This document shows, piece by piece, positions 54,038 through 63,444 of a stretch of DNA of 64,000 nt; position 1 is the stretch's first letter, and each line of letters begins with the position of its first letter. The DNA is from Flavobacterium sp. CS20 (GTDB taxonomy: Bacteria; Bacteroidota; Bacteroidia; Flavobacteriales; Flavobacteriaceae). The notes under the pieces were generated by a model. That model was not told the origin of the DNA. It saw nothing but the letters and a program-made list of their open reading frames with translations, and made no database searches. Location of the stretch: assembly GCF_018080005.1 (NCBI RefSeq), contig NZ_CP073015.1:496001-560000 (forward strand), in the 5' to 3' direction. The position numbers and the translations under genes were made by a program.

Positions 54038-56166
54038 TTATTCGGTTATGTTTTCTAAATGTAACAAAAATGTATAATCTCTAGCCACTTCTTTTAATCT
54101 ATCAAATCTGCCCGATGCACCAGAGTGTCCAGCTTCCATGTTGGTGTAAAACCAAAGTAAGTTGTCATCGGTTTTGTAGTCTCTAAGTTTGGCTACCCAT
54201 TTTGCAGGTTCCCAGTATTGCACTTGAGAATCGTGTAAACCTGTAGTAACAAACATATGAGGATAGTTTTGCTTTTCAACATTGTCATAAGGCGAATAAG
54301 ATTTGATGTAGTCGTAATATATTTTATTATTCGGATTCCCCCATTCGTCGTATTCACTGGTTGTCAATGGAATACTTTCGTCTAACATGGTGGTTACCAC
54401 ATCCACAAATGGCACTTGAGCAACTATACCATTGTAAAGCTCGGGAGCCATGTTGGCAACTGCACCCATCAGCAAACCACCAGCTGAGCCACCCATAGCA
54501 TACAAATGTTTTGGTGAAGTGTAATTTTCTGCAATTAAGAATTTTGAGACAGCTATAAAATCGGTGAATGTATTTCTTTTATTAAGCATTTTACCATTTT
54601 CATACCAATCTCTTCCAAAATATTCGTCGCCACGTATATGGGCTATTGCAAAAACAAAACCACGGTCAAGAAGTGAAAGCCTGCTGTAAGAAAAATAAGG
54701 ATCAATTGTAGCACCATAACTTCCATAACCGTATTGTAATAACGGATTATTGCCGTCTCTTTTCAAACCCTTTTTATAAATTATAGAAATTGGAATACGT
54801 TCTCCATCTTCGGCTGTAGCAAATAAACGTTTGGTTTCATAATTGTTTTGATTAAAGTTTGGGTCTTGAACCGTTTTTTGTTTTAAAATTTTTAATTGTT
54901 TCTTGGTCATGTCATAGCTCATCACAGAAGAAGGAACATTCAGAGAAGTATAAGTAAATCGCAATTTATCGGTATCAAACTCAAGATTCACACTTGTGCC
55001 AACGGTATATGTTTCGCTGTCAAAGGGTATAAAATAATCTTTTTTGTTATCCCAAGATATGACATGGATTTTACTTAATCCATTATGGCGTTCAGTGGTA
55101 ACAAGATAATTTTTAAAAATATCGATGTTTTCAAGCAAAACATTTTCGCGGTGAGGAATAACTTCTGTCCAGTTTTTTTCCGAAGTATTGTCAAGAGAAG
55201 TTTTCATCAATTTGAAGTTGGTTGCATCATTTTGATTGGTGAGAATATAAAATGAATCATTGTAATGAGCAATACTATATTCCAAGTTCCGCCGTCTTTG
55301 AGTGAAAGTTTTAAACTCTTTTTCGGGAGTGTTGGCATTTAAAATTTTATAATCATCTGAAGTTGTACTACTTGAACCTATAATGATGTATTGTTGAGAT
55401 TTGCTTTTATAAACATAAGTATAAAAAGTTTCATCGGTTTCTTCATAAACCAATTCGTCATTTTCAGGATCAGTGCCTAAAATATGTTTATAAATTTGAT
55501 AAGACCTCAAGGTTTCAGGATGCTGTCTTGTGTAGAATAATGTCTTATTATCATTTGCCCAAGCACTTCCACCTGTTGTATTTTTAATTGAAACAGGTAA
55601 AATTTCATCAGATTCTAAATTTTTGAAGTGAATGTTGTATAATCTTCTGCCAATGCTATCAACTGCAAATCTGCAATTTTATTATCAGGACTTATATTTA
55701 GATTAGAGAGATTATAATATGAATGTCCTTTTGCTAAATTATTGACATTAAAAAGCACTTCTTCCTTAGCATCTAAAGTCTCTTTTTTACGAGTATAAAT
55801 CGGATAATTTTTGCCGGTTTTATATTTTGTGATATACCAATAGCCATTATACTTATAAGGCACGCTTTTGTCGTTTTCTTTAATGCGTGATTTTATTTCT
55901 TTGAACAGATTTTCTTCAAGCACTTTGGTTCCAGCAGATTTCTCTTTATAGTAAGCGTTTTCACTTTCCAAATAAGAAATCACTTTAGGATTGTTGCGTT
56001 GATTCATCCAATAATAGGGGTCAACACGTTTGTCGTTGTGTTTTTCTAAGACAGTATCAATTTTTTCAGCTTGTGGTGGAAGAGTTGATGTTTGCAATTT
56101 TTTATCATTTTTACAAGAACTTACAAAAATAAAACAACACAAGCACAAAAGGAATAGATTTTTCAT
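54038..56166 (-). pseudogene. S9 prolyl oligopeptidase family protein (oligopeptidase B-like), frame broken by a one-base deletion
   Basis: About 709 residues after repair. Lipoprotein signal MKNLFLLCLCCFIFVSSC (ATG 56166), then the propeller start VDPYYWMNQRNNPKVISYLE. At 55665-55666 one C is missing (G on the coding strand): restoring it gives KIADLAVDSIGRRLYNIHF. The beta-propeller continues to about 400; the catalytic domain has YGSYGATIDPYFSYS, MGGSAGGLLMGAV with the Ser, an Asp region and EAGHSGASGRFD with the His. It trims small peptides in the periplasm. The rest of the sequence is intact. Confidence 0.88.
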
Positions 56167-56326
56167 AACATTATTTTGATACCGAATATACATAAAAGTT
56201 GATTAGATAGTTGAAAAAAACACATGCAGTTGAATTTAACTAACAAGTATTAGTTAAACTGATTATGGTCATATTTTGGGTTTAATGTCAATATTATTTT
56301 CGCGTTAAATTTTAAAATCATAAATC

Positions 56327-57004
56327 ATGAAATCTTATTTTTTAGTAGTATTAGCTTTATTAACTTTTAGTGGAATTAACGCTCAAGACGATAGTTCAAA
56401 ACCTGAAAAAGACTATAAATGGCAAGTCCGTTTAAGAGGTTTGGTTATTGCACCAAATGAGTCGGCTGATATAGGAATTATAGGTGGTGATGCTCAAATT
56501 TCAACATCTTATGTTCCTGAGTTAGATTTCACCTATTTCTTCACCAAAAACTTTGCGGCTGAGTTGATTCTATCTACTGCTGAACACGACGTCAATACTG
56601 TGGGTTCAGATATTTCAGCTATTGGCGGACCTACAAGTACAAATATTGATTTAGGAAGCGTGTGGCTTTTACCGCCAACACTTACGGCTCAATATCATTT
56701 GCACGTCAACGATGTCTTCAAACCTTATGTTGGTGCGGGTATCAATTACACCTTATTTTATAGTGAAGATGAAGGACCTGTAGTCAAAGGAATTGATTAC
56801 GATGGAGCTGTAGGTTTTGCACTTCAAGGTGGTTTTGACTTGATGATAAGCGATCGTTTCTTTTTAAATATTGATTACAAAAAATTGTTTTTAAATACCG
56901 ATGTTACTGTAGATGCATCAAATTTAGCTGACGGCTTAGAAATACCAGCCGATGTAGATATCGACCCTGATATTTTTGCTTTTGGTATAGGAATGAAATT
57001 TTAG
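56327..57004 (+). CDS. ompW: OmpW family outer membrane protein
   Basis: 225 residues. Signal peptide MKSYFLVVLALLTFSGINAQ. The mature protein begins KDYKWQVRLRGLVIAPNESAD and proceeds through eight predicted strands with FTYFFTKNFAAELILSTAEHD and GAGINYTLFYSEDEGP, ending FAFGIGMKF with a terminal Phe: the OmpW barrel. These form small channels for hydrophobic molecules. It is monocistronic and has a good downstream terminator. Confidence 0.92.
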   Translation: MKSYFLVVLALLTFSGINAQDDSSKPEKDYKWQVRLRGLVIAPNESADIGIIGGDAQISTSYVPELDFTYFFTKNFAAELILSTAEHDVNTVGSDISAIGGPTSTNIDLGSVWLLPPTLTAQYHLHVNDVFKPYVGAGINYTLFYSEDEGPVVKGIDYDGAVGFALQGGFDLMISDRFFLNIDYKKLFLNTDVTVDASNLADGLEIPADVDIDPDIFAFGIGMKF

Positions 57005-57027
57005 TTTTTCATAAACTTTGTTTTCTT

Positions 57028-57059
57028 AAAAAGAGTTGGCAAAATGTCAACTCTTTTTT
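57028..57059 (+). terminator. intrinsic terminator of ompW
   Basis: AAAAAGAGTTG (57028-57038) pairs with CAACTCTTTTTT (57048-57059) around a nine-base loop. The second arm is itself T-rich, so it serves as the U-tract. It lies 24 bp after the ompW stop. Confidence 0.8.
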
Positions 57060-57102
57060 CATTTCGGCATTCTTTTACCTTCGCTTTTTTCACAATATAT
57101 AT

Positions 57103-57110
57103 TACATTTG
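57103..57110 (+). promoter_or_regulatory. candidate -7 element for the parC operon
   Basis: TACATTTG matches TAnnTTTG, 25 bp upstream of the parC ATG. A clear TTG at -33 is lacking. Confidence 0.45.
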
Positions 57111-57134
57111 TGGAATTAAAAATCAAATCACTTC

Positions 57135-59765
57135 ATGAACGAAGAGGAAAACGATAAGCCTTTAGACCCATTAGAAAATTCTCAACAAGACGAGTTAGTT
57201 AAAGTAACTGGAATGTATGAGGATTGGTTTTTAGACTATGCCTCTTACGTGATTTTAGAACGAGCCGTTCCAGCCATTGAAGACGGATTTAAACCTGTTC
57301 AGCGTCGTATTCTTCATTCGATGAAAGATTTAGATGATGGTCGCTACACCAAAGTTGCCAATATTGTCGGTCACACTATGCAATATCATCCACATGGCGA
57401 TGCGAGTATTGGTGATGCTATTGTTCAACTCGGTCAAAAAGATTTATTGATAGATACCCAAGGAAACTGGGGAAATATTCTTACTGGCGATAGTGCTGCC
57501 GCTTCTCGATATATCGAAGCCCGACTGTCTAAGTTTGCTTTAGATGTGGTGTTTAATCCTAAAACGACACAATGGCAAATTTCTTACGACGGACGCAAAA
57601 AAGAGCCTGTCCATTTACCAGTAAAGTTCCCTATGGTTTTGGCTCAAGGAGTTGAAGGTATTGCTGTTGGGCTTAGCACGCGTATTTTACCACATAATTT
57701 TAATGAATTAATCGACGCCTCAATCAAACACCTCAAAGGTGGTCGATTTAAATTGTATCCCGATTTTCCTTCTGCAGGAATTATGGATGTGACCGATTAT
57801 AACGACGGTCTCCGAGGTGGAAAAGTCAGGATAAGAGCCAAAATCAATATCCGCGATAAAAAAACTTTAGAAATCACAGAAATCCCTTACGGTACGCATA
57901 CCACTTCTCTGATAGATTCAATCTTAAAAGCTAACGAAAAAGGTAAAATTAAAGTCAAAAAAATTGAAGATAATACCTCGTCTCAAGTTGAAATATTAGT
58001 GCATTTGCCCACCAATATTTCTCCAGATAAAACCATTGACGCACTTTATGCTTTTACCAATTGCGAAGTCTCTATTTCACCTTTAAGCTGTGTGATTATT
58101 GAAGACAAACCACAATTTTTGCCAGTCAGTGAATTGTTGAGACAAAGCACTGACAAAACGGTTCATTTGCTCAAACGAGAATTAGAAATCAAACTCGGTG
58201 AACTTGAAGAACAATGGCATTTTGCATCATTAGAACGTATTTTTATAGAAAATCGTATCTATCGAGATATTGAAGAGGAAGAAACTTGGGATGGCGTCAT
58301 TTCAGCCATTGACCAAGGTTTAAAACCGCATATCAAACACCTGAATCGGGCTGTTACCAAAGACGACCTTGTGCGTTTAACTGAAATTAAAATTAAACGC
58401 ATTTCTAAGTTTGATTTAGATAAAGCCCAACAAAAAATTGAAGCCCTTGAAGGAGAAATAGAAACGGTAAAACATCATCTAAACAACCTTACCGATTATG
58501 CTATTGCACATTTTGAACGCCTTAAAAAAACCTATGGGAAAGGTCGTGAAAGACAAACTGAAATAAGACCTTTTGAAGATATTGAAGCTTCAAAAGTGGT
58601 CATCAGAAACACCAAACTTTACGTCAACAGAAAAGAAGGCTTTATCGGGACTTCATTGCGTAAAGACGAATATGTATTTGATTGTAGCGATATAGACGAC
58701 ATCATATGTTTTACTGAAGATGGCAGTATGATGGTAACCAAAGTAGATAAAAAAGTATTTGTTGGCAAAAACATCATTTATGTTGGGATTTTTAAGAAAA
58801 AAGACAACAGAACCATTTATAATTATATCTATAAAAATGGGAAGAACAATGTCAATTATATGAAACGTTTTGCGGTAACTTCTATTACAAGAGATCGCGT
58901 TTATAAATTAGCACAAGACGACAAAAAATCTAAAGTGCTTTATTTTTCTGCCAATCCCAATGGCGAAGCTGAAGTAGTAACCATTTATTTACGCCAGAAA
59001 AAAGGGATGAAAAAACTTAAGTTTGACTTAGATTTTTCTGATTTAGATATCAAAAGTAGAAGTGTGAAAGGTAATATTGTTACTAAACATCCTATCAAAA
59101 AAATTGAACTTAAAGAAGAAGGCGTTTCAACTTTAAAACCCCGAAAAATATGGTTCGACGAAACGGTTAGACGAATTAATGTTGATGAAAGAGGTGAATT
59201 GCTTGGTGAATTTAGAGGTGAAGATCGCATTTTAATTATTACTCAGTCTGGAAAATTAAAAACCATAAGACCAGAATTGACAACACATTTTGAAGACGAT
59301 ATTATTGTTTTAGAAAAATGGATTCCTAAAAAACCCATTTCGTTGGTTTATTGGGAAGGCGAAAAAGAACGCTTTTATGTCAAACGATTTTTGGTTGAAA
59401 ACGAAGAAAAAGAAGAAACTATTATTACTGAACATCCCGATTCTCAATTAGAAATAGTGTCCACAGATTATATCCCAAGAATAGAAATAGAATATACCAA
59501 AGAACGCGGAAAAGACCGAAAACCCAATGAAGTTGTTAACTTACAAGAGTTTATAAGCATTAAAGGGATCAAAGCTATGGGCAATCAGCTAACCGCTGAA
59601 AAAGTCAATCAGATTGACTTGATAGATCCCATTCCTTTTGAACCCGAAGAATCTACACCTGCTGATGAAATTGATGTGGTTGATGAAGAACACATTTCTT
59701 CAGATAAAGATGATGATAATGATAAGCACCAATCATCAGATAACAGTCAACCTACTTTATTTTAA
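57135..59765 (+). CDS. parC: DNA topoisomerase IV subunit A
   Basis: 876 residues. The breakage-reunion domain includes PVQRRILHSMKDLDDGRYTKVANIVGHTMQYHPHG (cut here) and the catalytic Tyr in SAAASRYIEARLSKFAL near residue 122. The C-terminal domain lacks a clear GyrA box but has beta-pinwheel blades (EDGSMMVTKVDKKVFVGKN). The extreme C-terminus is acidic low-complexity (DDDNDKHQSSDNS). It decatenates daughter chromosomes together with ParE. Bacteroidota parC is typically about 880 residues. cmk starts 3 bp after its stop. Confidence 0.93.
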   Translation: MNEEENDKPLDPLENSQQDELVKVTGMYEDWFLDYASYVILERAVPAIEDGFKPVQRRILHSMKDLDDGRYTKVANIVGHTMQYHPHGDASIGDAIVQLGQKDLLIDTQGNWGNILTGDSAAASRYIEARLSKFALDVVFNPKTTQWQISYDGRKKEPVHLPVKFPMVLAQGVEGIAVGLSTRILPHNFNELIDASIKHLKGGRFKLYPDFPSAGIMDVTDYNDGLRGGKVRIRAKINIRDKKTLEITEIPYGTHTTSLIDSILKANEKGKIKVKKIEDNTSSQVEILVHLPTNISPDKTIDALYAFTNCEVSISPLSCVIIEDKPQFLPVSELLRQSTDKTVHLLKRELEIKLGELEEQWHFASLERIFIENRIYRDIEEEETWDGVISAIDQGLKPHIKHLNRAVTKDDLVRLTEIKIKRISKFDLDKAQQKIEALEGEIETVKHHLNNLTDYAIAHFERLKKTYGKGRERQTEIRPFEDIEASKVVIRNTKLYVNRKEGFIGTSLRKDEYVFDCSDIDDIICFTEDGSMMVTKVDKKVFVGKNIIYVGIFKKKDNRTIYNYIYKNGKNNVNYMKRFAVTSITRDRVYKLAQDDKKSKVLYFSANPNGEAEVVTIYLRQKKGMKKLKFDLDFSDLDIKSRSVKGNIVTKHPIKKIELKEEGVSTLKPRKIWFDETVRRINVDERGELLGEFRGEDRILIITQSGKLKTIRPELTTHFEDDIIVLEKWIPKKPISLVYWEGEKERFYVKRFLVENEEKEETIITEHPDSQLEIVSTDYIPRIEIEYTKERGKDRKPNEVVNLQEFISIKGIKAMGNQLTAEKVNQIDLIDPIPFEPEESTPADEIDVVDEEHISSDKDDDNDKHQSSDNSQPTLF

Positions 59766-59768
59766 AAC

Positions 59769-60461
59769 ATGACAAAAACTCAAGTGATTGCAATAGACGG
59801 CTATTCATCTACAGGCAAAAGCACTGTAGCAAAACAGCTGGCACAACATTTAAAATTTGTATATGTCGATTCAGGTGCTATGTATAGAACAATTACTTTA
59901 TTTGCTTTAGAAAATCATTGTTTTGAAAATGGCAAATTAAATGCTTCAAAATTGATGGCTCAATTAGATGATATAGATATCGATTTTAAGTTTGATAACA
60001 ATTCTCAAAACAGTACGATTTTACTAAACCAAACTAATGTAGAAAAAAACATTCGCGGTATGCAAGTCTCCAACTACGTAAGCTATGTGGCTGAGCTACC
60101 AGAAGTTAGACAAAAATTGGTTGAATTACAACGAAAAATGTCTAAAGAACACAACCTTGTTATGGACGGTCGCGATATTGGTAGCGTGGTTTTTCCCGAT
60201 GCAGATATTAAATTTTTTATGACTGCCAGTGCTGAAGAGCGTGCAAAACGTCGCTTTGATGAGCTTCAACAAAAAGGCGAACAAATTACTTTTGAGGAAG
60301 TTTATCAAAACATCCAAAAACGAGATCAAATTGATACCACGCGTCAGCATTCGCCACTTATTCAAGCTAAAGACGCTATAGTAATTGACAATACCAATTT
60401 GACAAAAGAAGAACAATTTGAGTTGATGTTATTAAAAATTAGTGAACGCATCAACCTTTAG
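59769..60461 (+). CDS. cmk: cytidylate kinase
   Basis: 230 residues. Transfers phosphate from ATP to CMP/dCMP. P-loop IDGYSSTGKSTVAKQLA, LKFVYVDSGAMYRTITLFAL for CMP binding, NLVMDGRDIGSVVFPDADIKFFM with the conserved DGRDIG, and EERAKRRFDELQQKGE in the LID. It lies 3 bp after parC and seems to share its transcript. Confidence 0.97.
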   Translation: MTKTQVIAIDGYSSTGKSTVAKQLAQHLKFVYVDSGAMYRTITLFALENHCFENGKLNASKLMAQLDDIDIDFKFDNNSQNSTILLNQTNVEKNIRGMQVSNYVSYVAELPEVRQKLVELQRKMSKEHNLVMDGRDIGSVVFPDADIKFFMTASAEERAKRRFDELQQKGEQITFEEVYQNIQKRDQIDTTRQHSPLIQAKDAIVIDNTNLTKEEQFELMLLKISERINL

Positions 60462-60541
60462 TTAAACTATCTATTGTCATAAAATTTTAATTCTATAAGT
60501 TTAAAGTTTTGTCAATTAAAATAAACTTCATTGGTTTTTCG

Positions 60542-60549
60542 TATTTTTG
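60542..60549 (+). promoter_or_regulatory. candidate -7 element for the small membrane protein-mutL-rhomboid operon
   Basis: TATTTTTG fits TAnnTTTG, 18 bp before ATG 60567. A TTG at 60531 is too close to serve as the -33 element, so support is partial. Confidence 0.4.
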
Positions 60550-60566
60550 AACTATAAGAAATATTT

Positions 60567-60863
60567 ATGTTTAAAATTAAAACTTTCAAACTTCGTAAAA
60601 ACGAACGCTATAATTACACGCCGAGATATTACAAAGGAAAAGATGAAGGCAATATCTACGATTTTGATTCGCGTTTTGCAAAGTTTAAAAACACACCAAA
60701 TCAAATTGATTTTGGCTCGCATTGGGCTGAAGCTAGGAGAAACAGCCGTACGCGTGGTAACCGCAGTTTAAATAAACGCGTGTTATTGATTGCGACTATT
60801 CTTATTCTTATATTTTTGTGGATTATAGATTTTGACTTGTCTATTTTTACACAACAGCAATGA
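60567..60863 (+). CDS. small single-pass membrane protein upstream of mutL
   Basis: 98 residues. A basic, aromatic soluble part (MFKIKTFKLRKNERYNYTPR, then SHWAEARRNSRTRGNRSLNKR) is followed by one transmembrane helix (about 73-92, VLLIATILILIFLWIIDFDL). In databases its homologues are often labelled riboflavin synthase subunit beta, which nothing in the sequence supports. It is conserved in flavobacteria before mutL, to whose start it is coupled by an ATGA overlap. Function unknown. Confidence 0.75.
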   Translation: MFKIKTFKLRKNERYNYTPRYYKGKDEGNIYDFDSRFAKFKNTPNQIDFGSHWAEARRNSRTRGNRSLNKRVLLIATILILIFLWIIDFDLSIFTQQQ

Positions 60864-62697
60864 ACGATAGCATAAAATTACTTCCAGATCACGTCGCTAA
60901 CCAGATTGCAGCGGGTGAGTTGTGCAACGCCCAGCTTCAGTTGTTAAGGAATTATTAGAAAATGCTATTGATGCAGAATCTTCAAATATCACTTTAATTA
61001 TTAAAGACTCTGGTAAAACTTTGATTCAAGTTATTGACGATGGCAAAGGTATGACTGCTACAGATGCTCGAATGGCTTTTGAACGACACGCAACTTCAAA
61101 AATTAGTTCCGCCGAAGATTTGTTTGATTTGCACACCAAAGGCTTTCGGGGTGAAGCTCTTGCCTCAATAGTCGCCGTAAGCCACGTTGAACTCAAAACC
61201 AAAAGAATAGAAGAGGAGACAGGCACACAAATAATAATTGAAGGCAGTGAAGTCAAAGCCCAAGATCCTTGTGTTTCGCCAACAGGCACATCAATTGCGG
61301 TTAAAAATTTATTTTATAATATCCCAGCTCGGCGCAATTTTTTAAAATCAGACCAAGTTGAGCAACGCCATATCATCGATGAATTTCAACGTGTGGCTTT
61401 AGCTCACCCAGATGTTGCTTTTAGACTTATTCATAATGGTAGTGAGTTGTTTCGTTTGTTAGATAGTAATTCTCGCCAACGGATTGTTGGAATTATGGGC
61501 AAAAAGATTAATGAAAACCTCGTACCGCTTCAAGAAGAAACCGATTTGCTAAAAATCAGCGGGTTTGTGACAAAACCTTCTTATGCTAAACGCAGTCGAG
61601 GTGAACAATTCTTTTTTGTGAACCAACGTTTTATCAAAAATTCTTATTTGCATCATGCTATTATTCAGGCTTTTGAAGGTTTATTGAAACCTAAAACCCA
61701 TCCGTCTTATTTCATTTTTTTAGATATTGACCCCAAAAGCATCGATATTAATATTCATCCTACAAAAACTGAGATAAAGTTTGAAGATGAATATGGTATT
61801 TATGCCATTTTAAGAAGTGCGGTAAAACACAGTTTAGGACAATTTAATGTGGCACCTGTTTTAGATTTTGAGCACGATAAAAGTTTAGATACCGATTATC
61901 GCACCGAAAAATCCAATGCTAAATTGCCTAAAGTAGAAGTGGATAGAAATTTTAATCCTTTTCAAGACCAACCCAAATCACGTTTGAGGTCGCCACAACA
62001 TCATCAGGGTTCAGATTCAACTTGGGAAACACTATATTCGGGGTTAACCGATGACGTTGAAACCTCAGAGGATTTTCAATTTGAAAGTAAAATACAATCT
62101 GAACAACTCTTTGATAATACAGATCAGCAACAGCATACATTTCAACTTATGCAAAAGTTTATTGTGTCTTCAGTTTCATCAAGGCTTATAATTGTAAATC
62201 AACATCGGGCTCATGAACGTATTTTATATGAGCAGTTTTTAAGTCAAATCACACATGAAGCTGGACACTCTCAACAATTGATGTTTCCATTGAGTTTAGA
62301 ACTTTCGTTAGAAGAAGTGAATTTACTTGAATCTCTTAGTGAATCTTTAGAACTCACTGGGTTTATGTTTGATTTTTCAAAATCTGAACAAGGAGTCGTT
62401 AACATCAATGGCATTCCGAGTATGTTGATTGAATCTCAAATTTATGACGTGATAGACGAACTCATTGCCGATTTTAAAGCTGGTATTCCTGATTCGGGCT
62501 TTGACCGTAACAACCGTTTGTCTATGATTATGGCTAAAAACATGGCTATAGCCAATGGAAAACCTTTAAAAACAGAAGAACAACAAGATATTATAAGTGC
62601 CTTATTTTCTTGTAAAGAACCTTCTGTTTCTCCTACAAACCAACCTGTTTTTGTTCTTTTGAATGAAAACGCCATAGATAAAATATTTAGAACATGA
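60860..62697 (+). pseudogene. mutL: DNA mismatch repair protein MutL, frame broken by a one-base deletion
   Basis: ATG 60860 begins MNDSIKLLPDHVANQIAAGE. One G is then missing at 60919-60920: GAG-GTT-GTG-CAA-CGC is read as GAGTTGTGCAACGCC. Restored, VVQRPASVVKELLENAIDAES follows, with the GHKL ATPase motifs (IDDGKGM, TKGFRGEALASI) intact and about 612 residues in total. In the C-terminal domain the endonuclease-type motif reads NQHRAHERILYE; the first position is Asn where endonuclease MutLs have the metal-binding Asp. Uncorrected, a GTG at 60922 would give a protein without its first 20 residues. It overlaps both neighbours by 4 bp. Confidence 0.9.
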
Positions 62698-63443
62698 ACA
62701 GACTTACAGATACTGTTAAAACTATACTCATCGCTAATGTGATGTTTTTTTTAGGCTCGCAATTTATGGGTGATGTAGCTTATAAATTTTTTGCCCTTTG
62801 GTATCCAGAAAACCCCAATTTTGAATATTGGCAATTGGTAACGCATATGTTTATGCACGGAGGTGTGACACATATTTTTTTCAATATGTTTGCATTGTTT
62901 ATTTTTGGTAGTGTTCTTGAAATGAATGTCGGTCAACAACGCTTTTTGTTTTTATATTTTTCAGCAGGTTTGGGTGCGACTGGACTTCAAATTTTGTTTA
63001 GTTATTTTGGATTTAGGGAAGCCTACCAATATTATATAGACGCTGGAATTACGCCTTCTCAAATACAATCTGTTTTAGATTCTGCTATTGAGACTGGTCA
63101 ATACCGAACCTATGGAATTTCTAATGAAATAAGCAACCAACTTATTACTAATTACTCTGTACCTATGGTTGGTGCTTCTGGTGCTATCTTTGGAGTTTTG
63201 GCGACCTTTGCTGTGATTTATCCTAATATGCCTTTGTATATTATTTTTGTTCCTATTCCTATAAAAGCTAAGTATTTAATCGGAGGTTATTTTGCGTTGA
63301 ATGTGATTTCAGCTGTGACAGGAAGTTCGTTGGCTGGTCCATCAAATACAGCCTATTGGGCTCATATTGGTGGTGCTGTTATTGGATTTATCACAATGTG
63401 GGTGTGGAAGAAAAATCAGTTTAATCAAAACCGATGGAATTGA
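62694..63443 (+). CDS. rhomboid family intramembrane serine protease
   Basis: 249 residues with about six membrane helices. The L1 loop and second helix read VTHMFMHGGVTHIFFNMFALFIFG with the conserved His and Asn of the oxyanion site. The catalytic Ser is in VGASGAIFGVLATF near residue 161, and the His in WAHIGGAVIGFI near residue 223, so both dyad residues are present. It cleaves transmembrane substrates; target unknown. Starts at the ATGA overlap with mutL and is followed after 1 bp by another rhomboid. Confidence 0.93.
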   Translation: MNRLTDTVKTILIANVMFFLGSQFMGDVAYKFFALWYPENPNFEYWQLVTHMFMHGGVTHIFFNMFALFIFGSVLEMNVGQQRFLFLYFSAGLGATGLQILFSYFGFREAYQYYIDAGITPSQIQSVLDSAIETGQYRTYGISNEISNQLITNYSVPMVGASGAIFGVLATFAVIYPNMPLYIIFVPIPIKAKYLIGGYFALNVISAVTGSSLAGPSNTAYWAHIGGAVIGFITMWVWKKNQFNQNRWN

Positions 63444-63444
63444 C

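Noticed and set aside
60567..60863. Riboflavin synthase subunit beta label
   Set aside because: The protein has a single membrane helix and no lumazine-synthase motif; real ribH is at 7116-7622.
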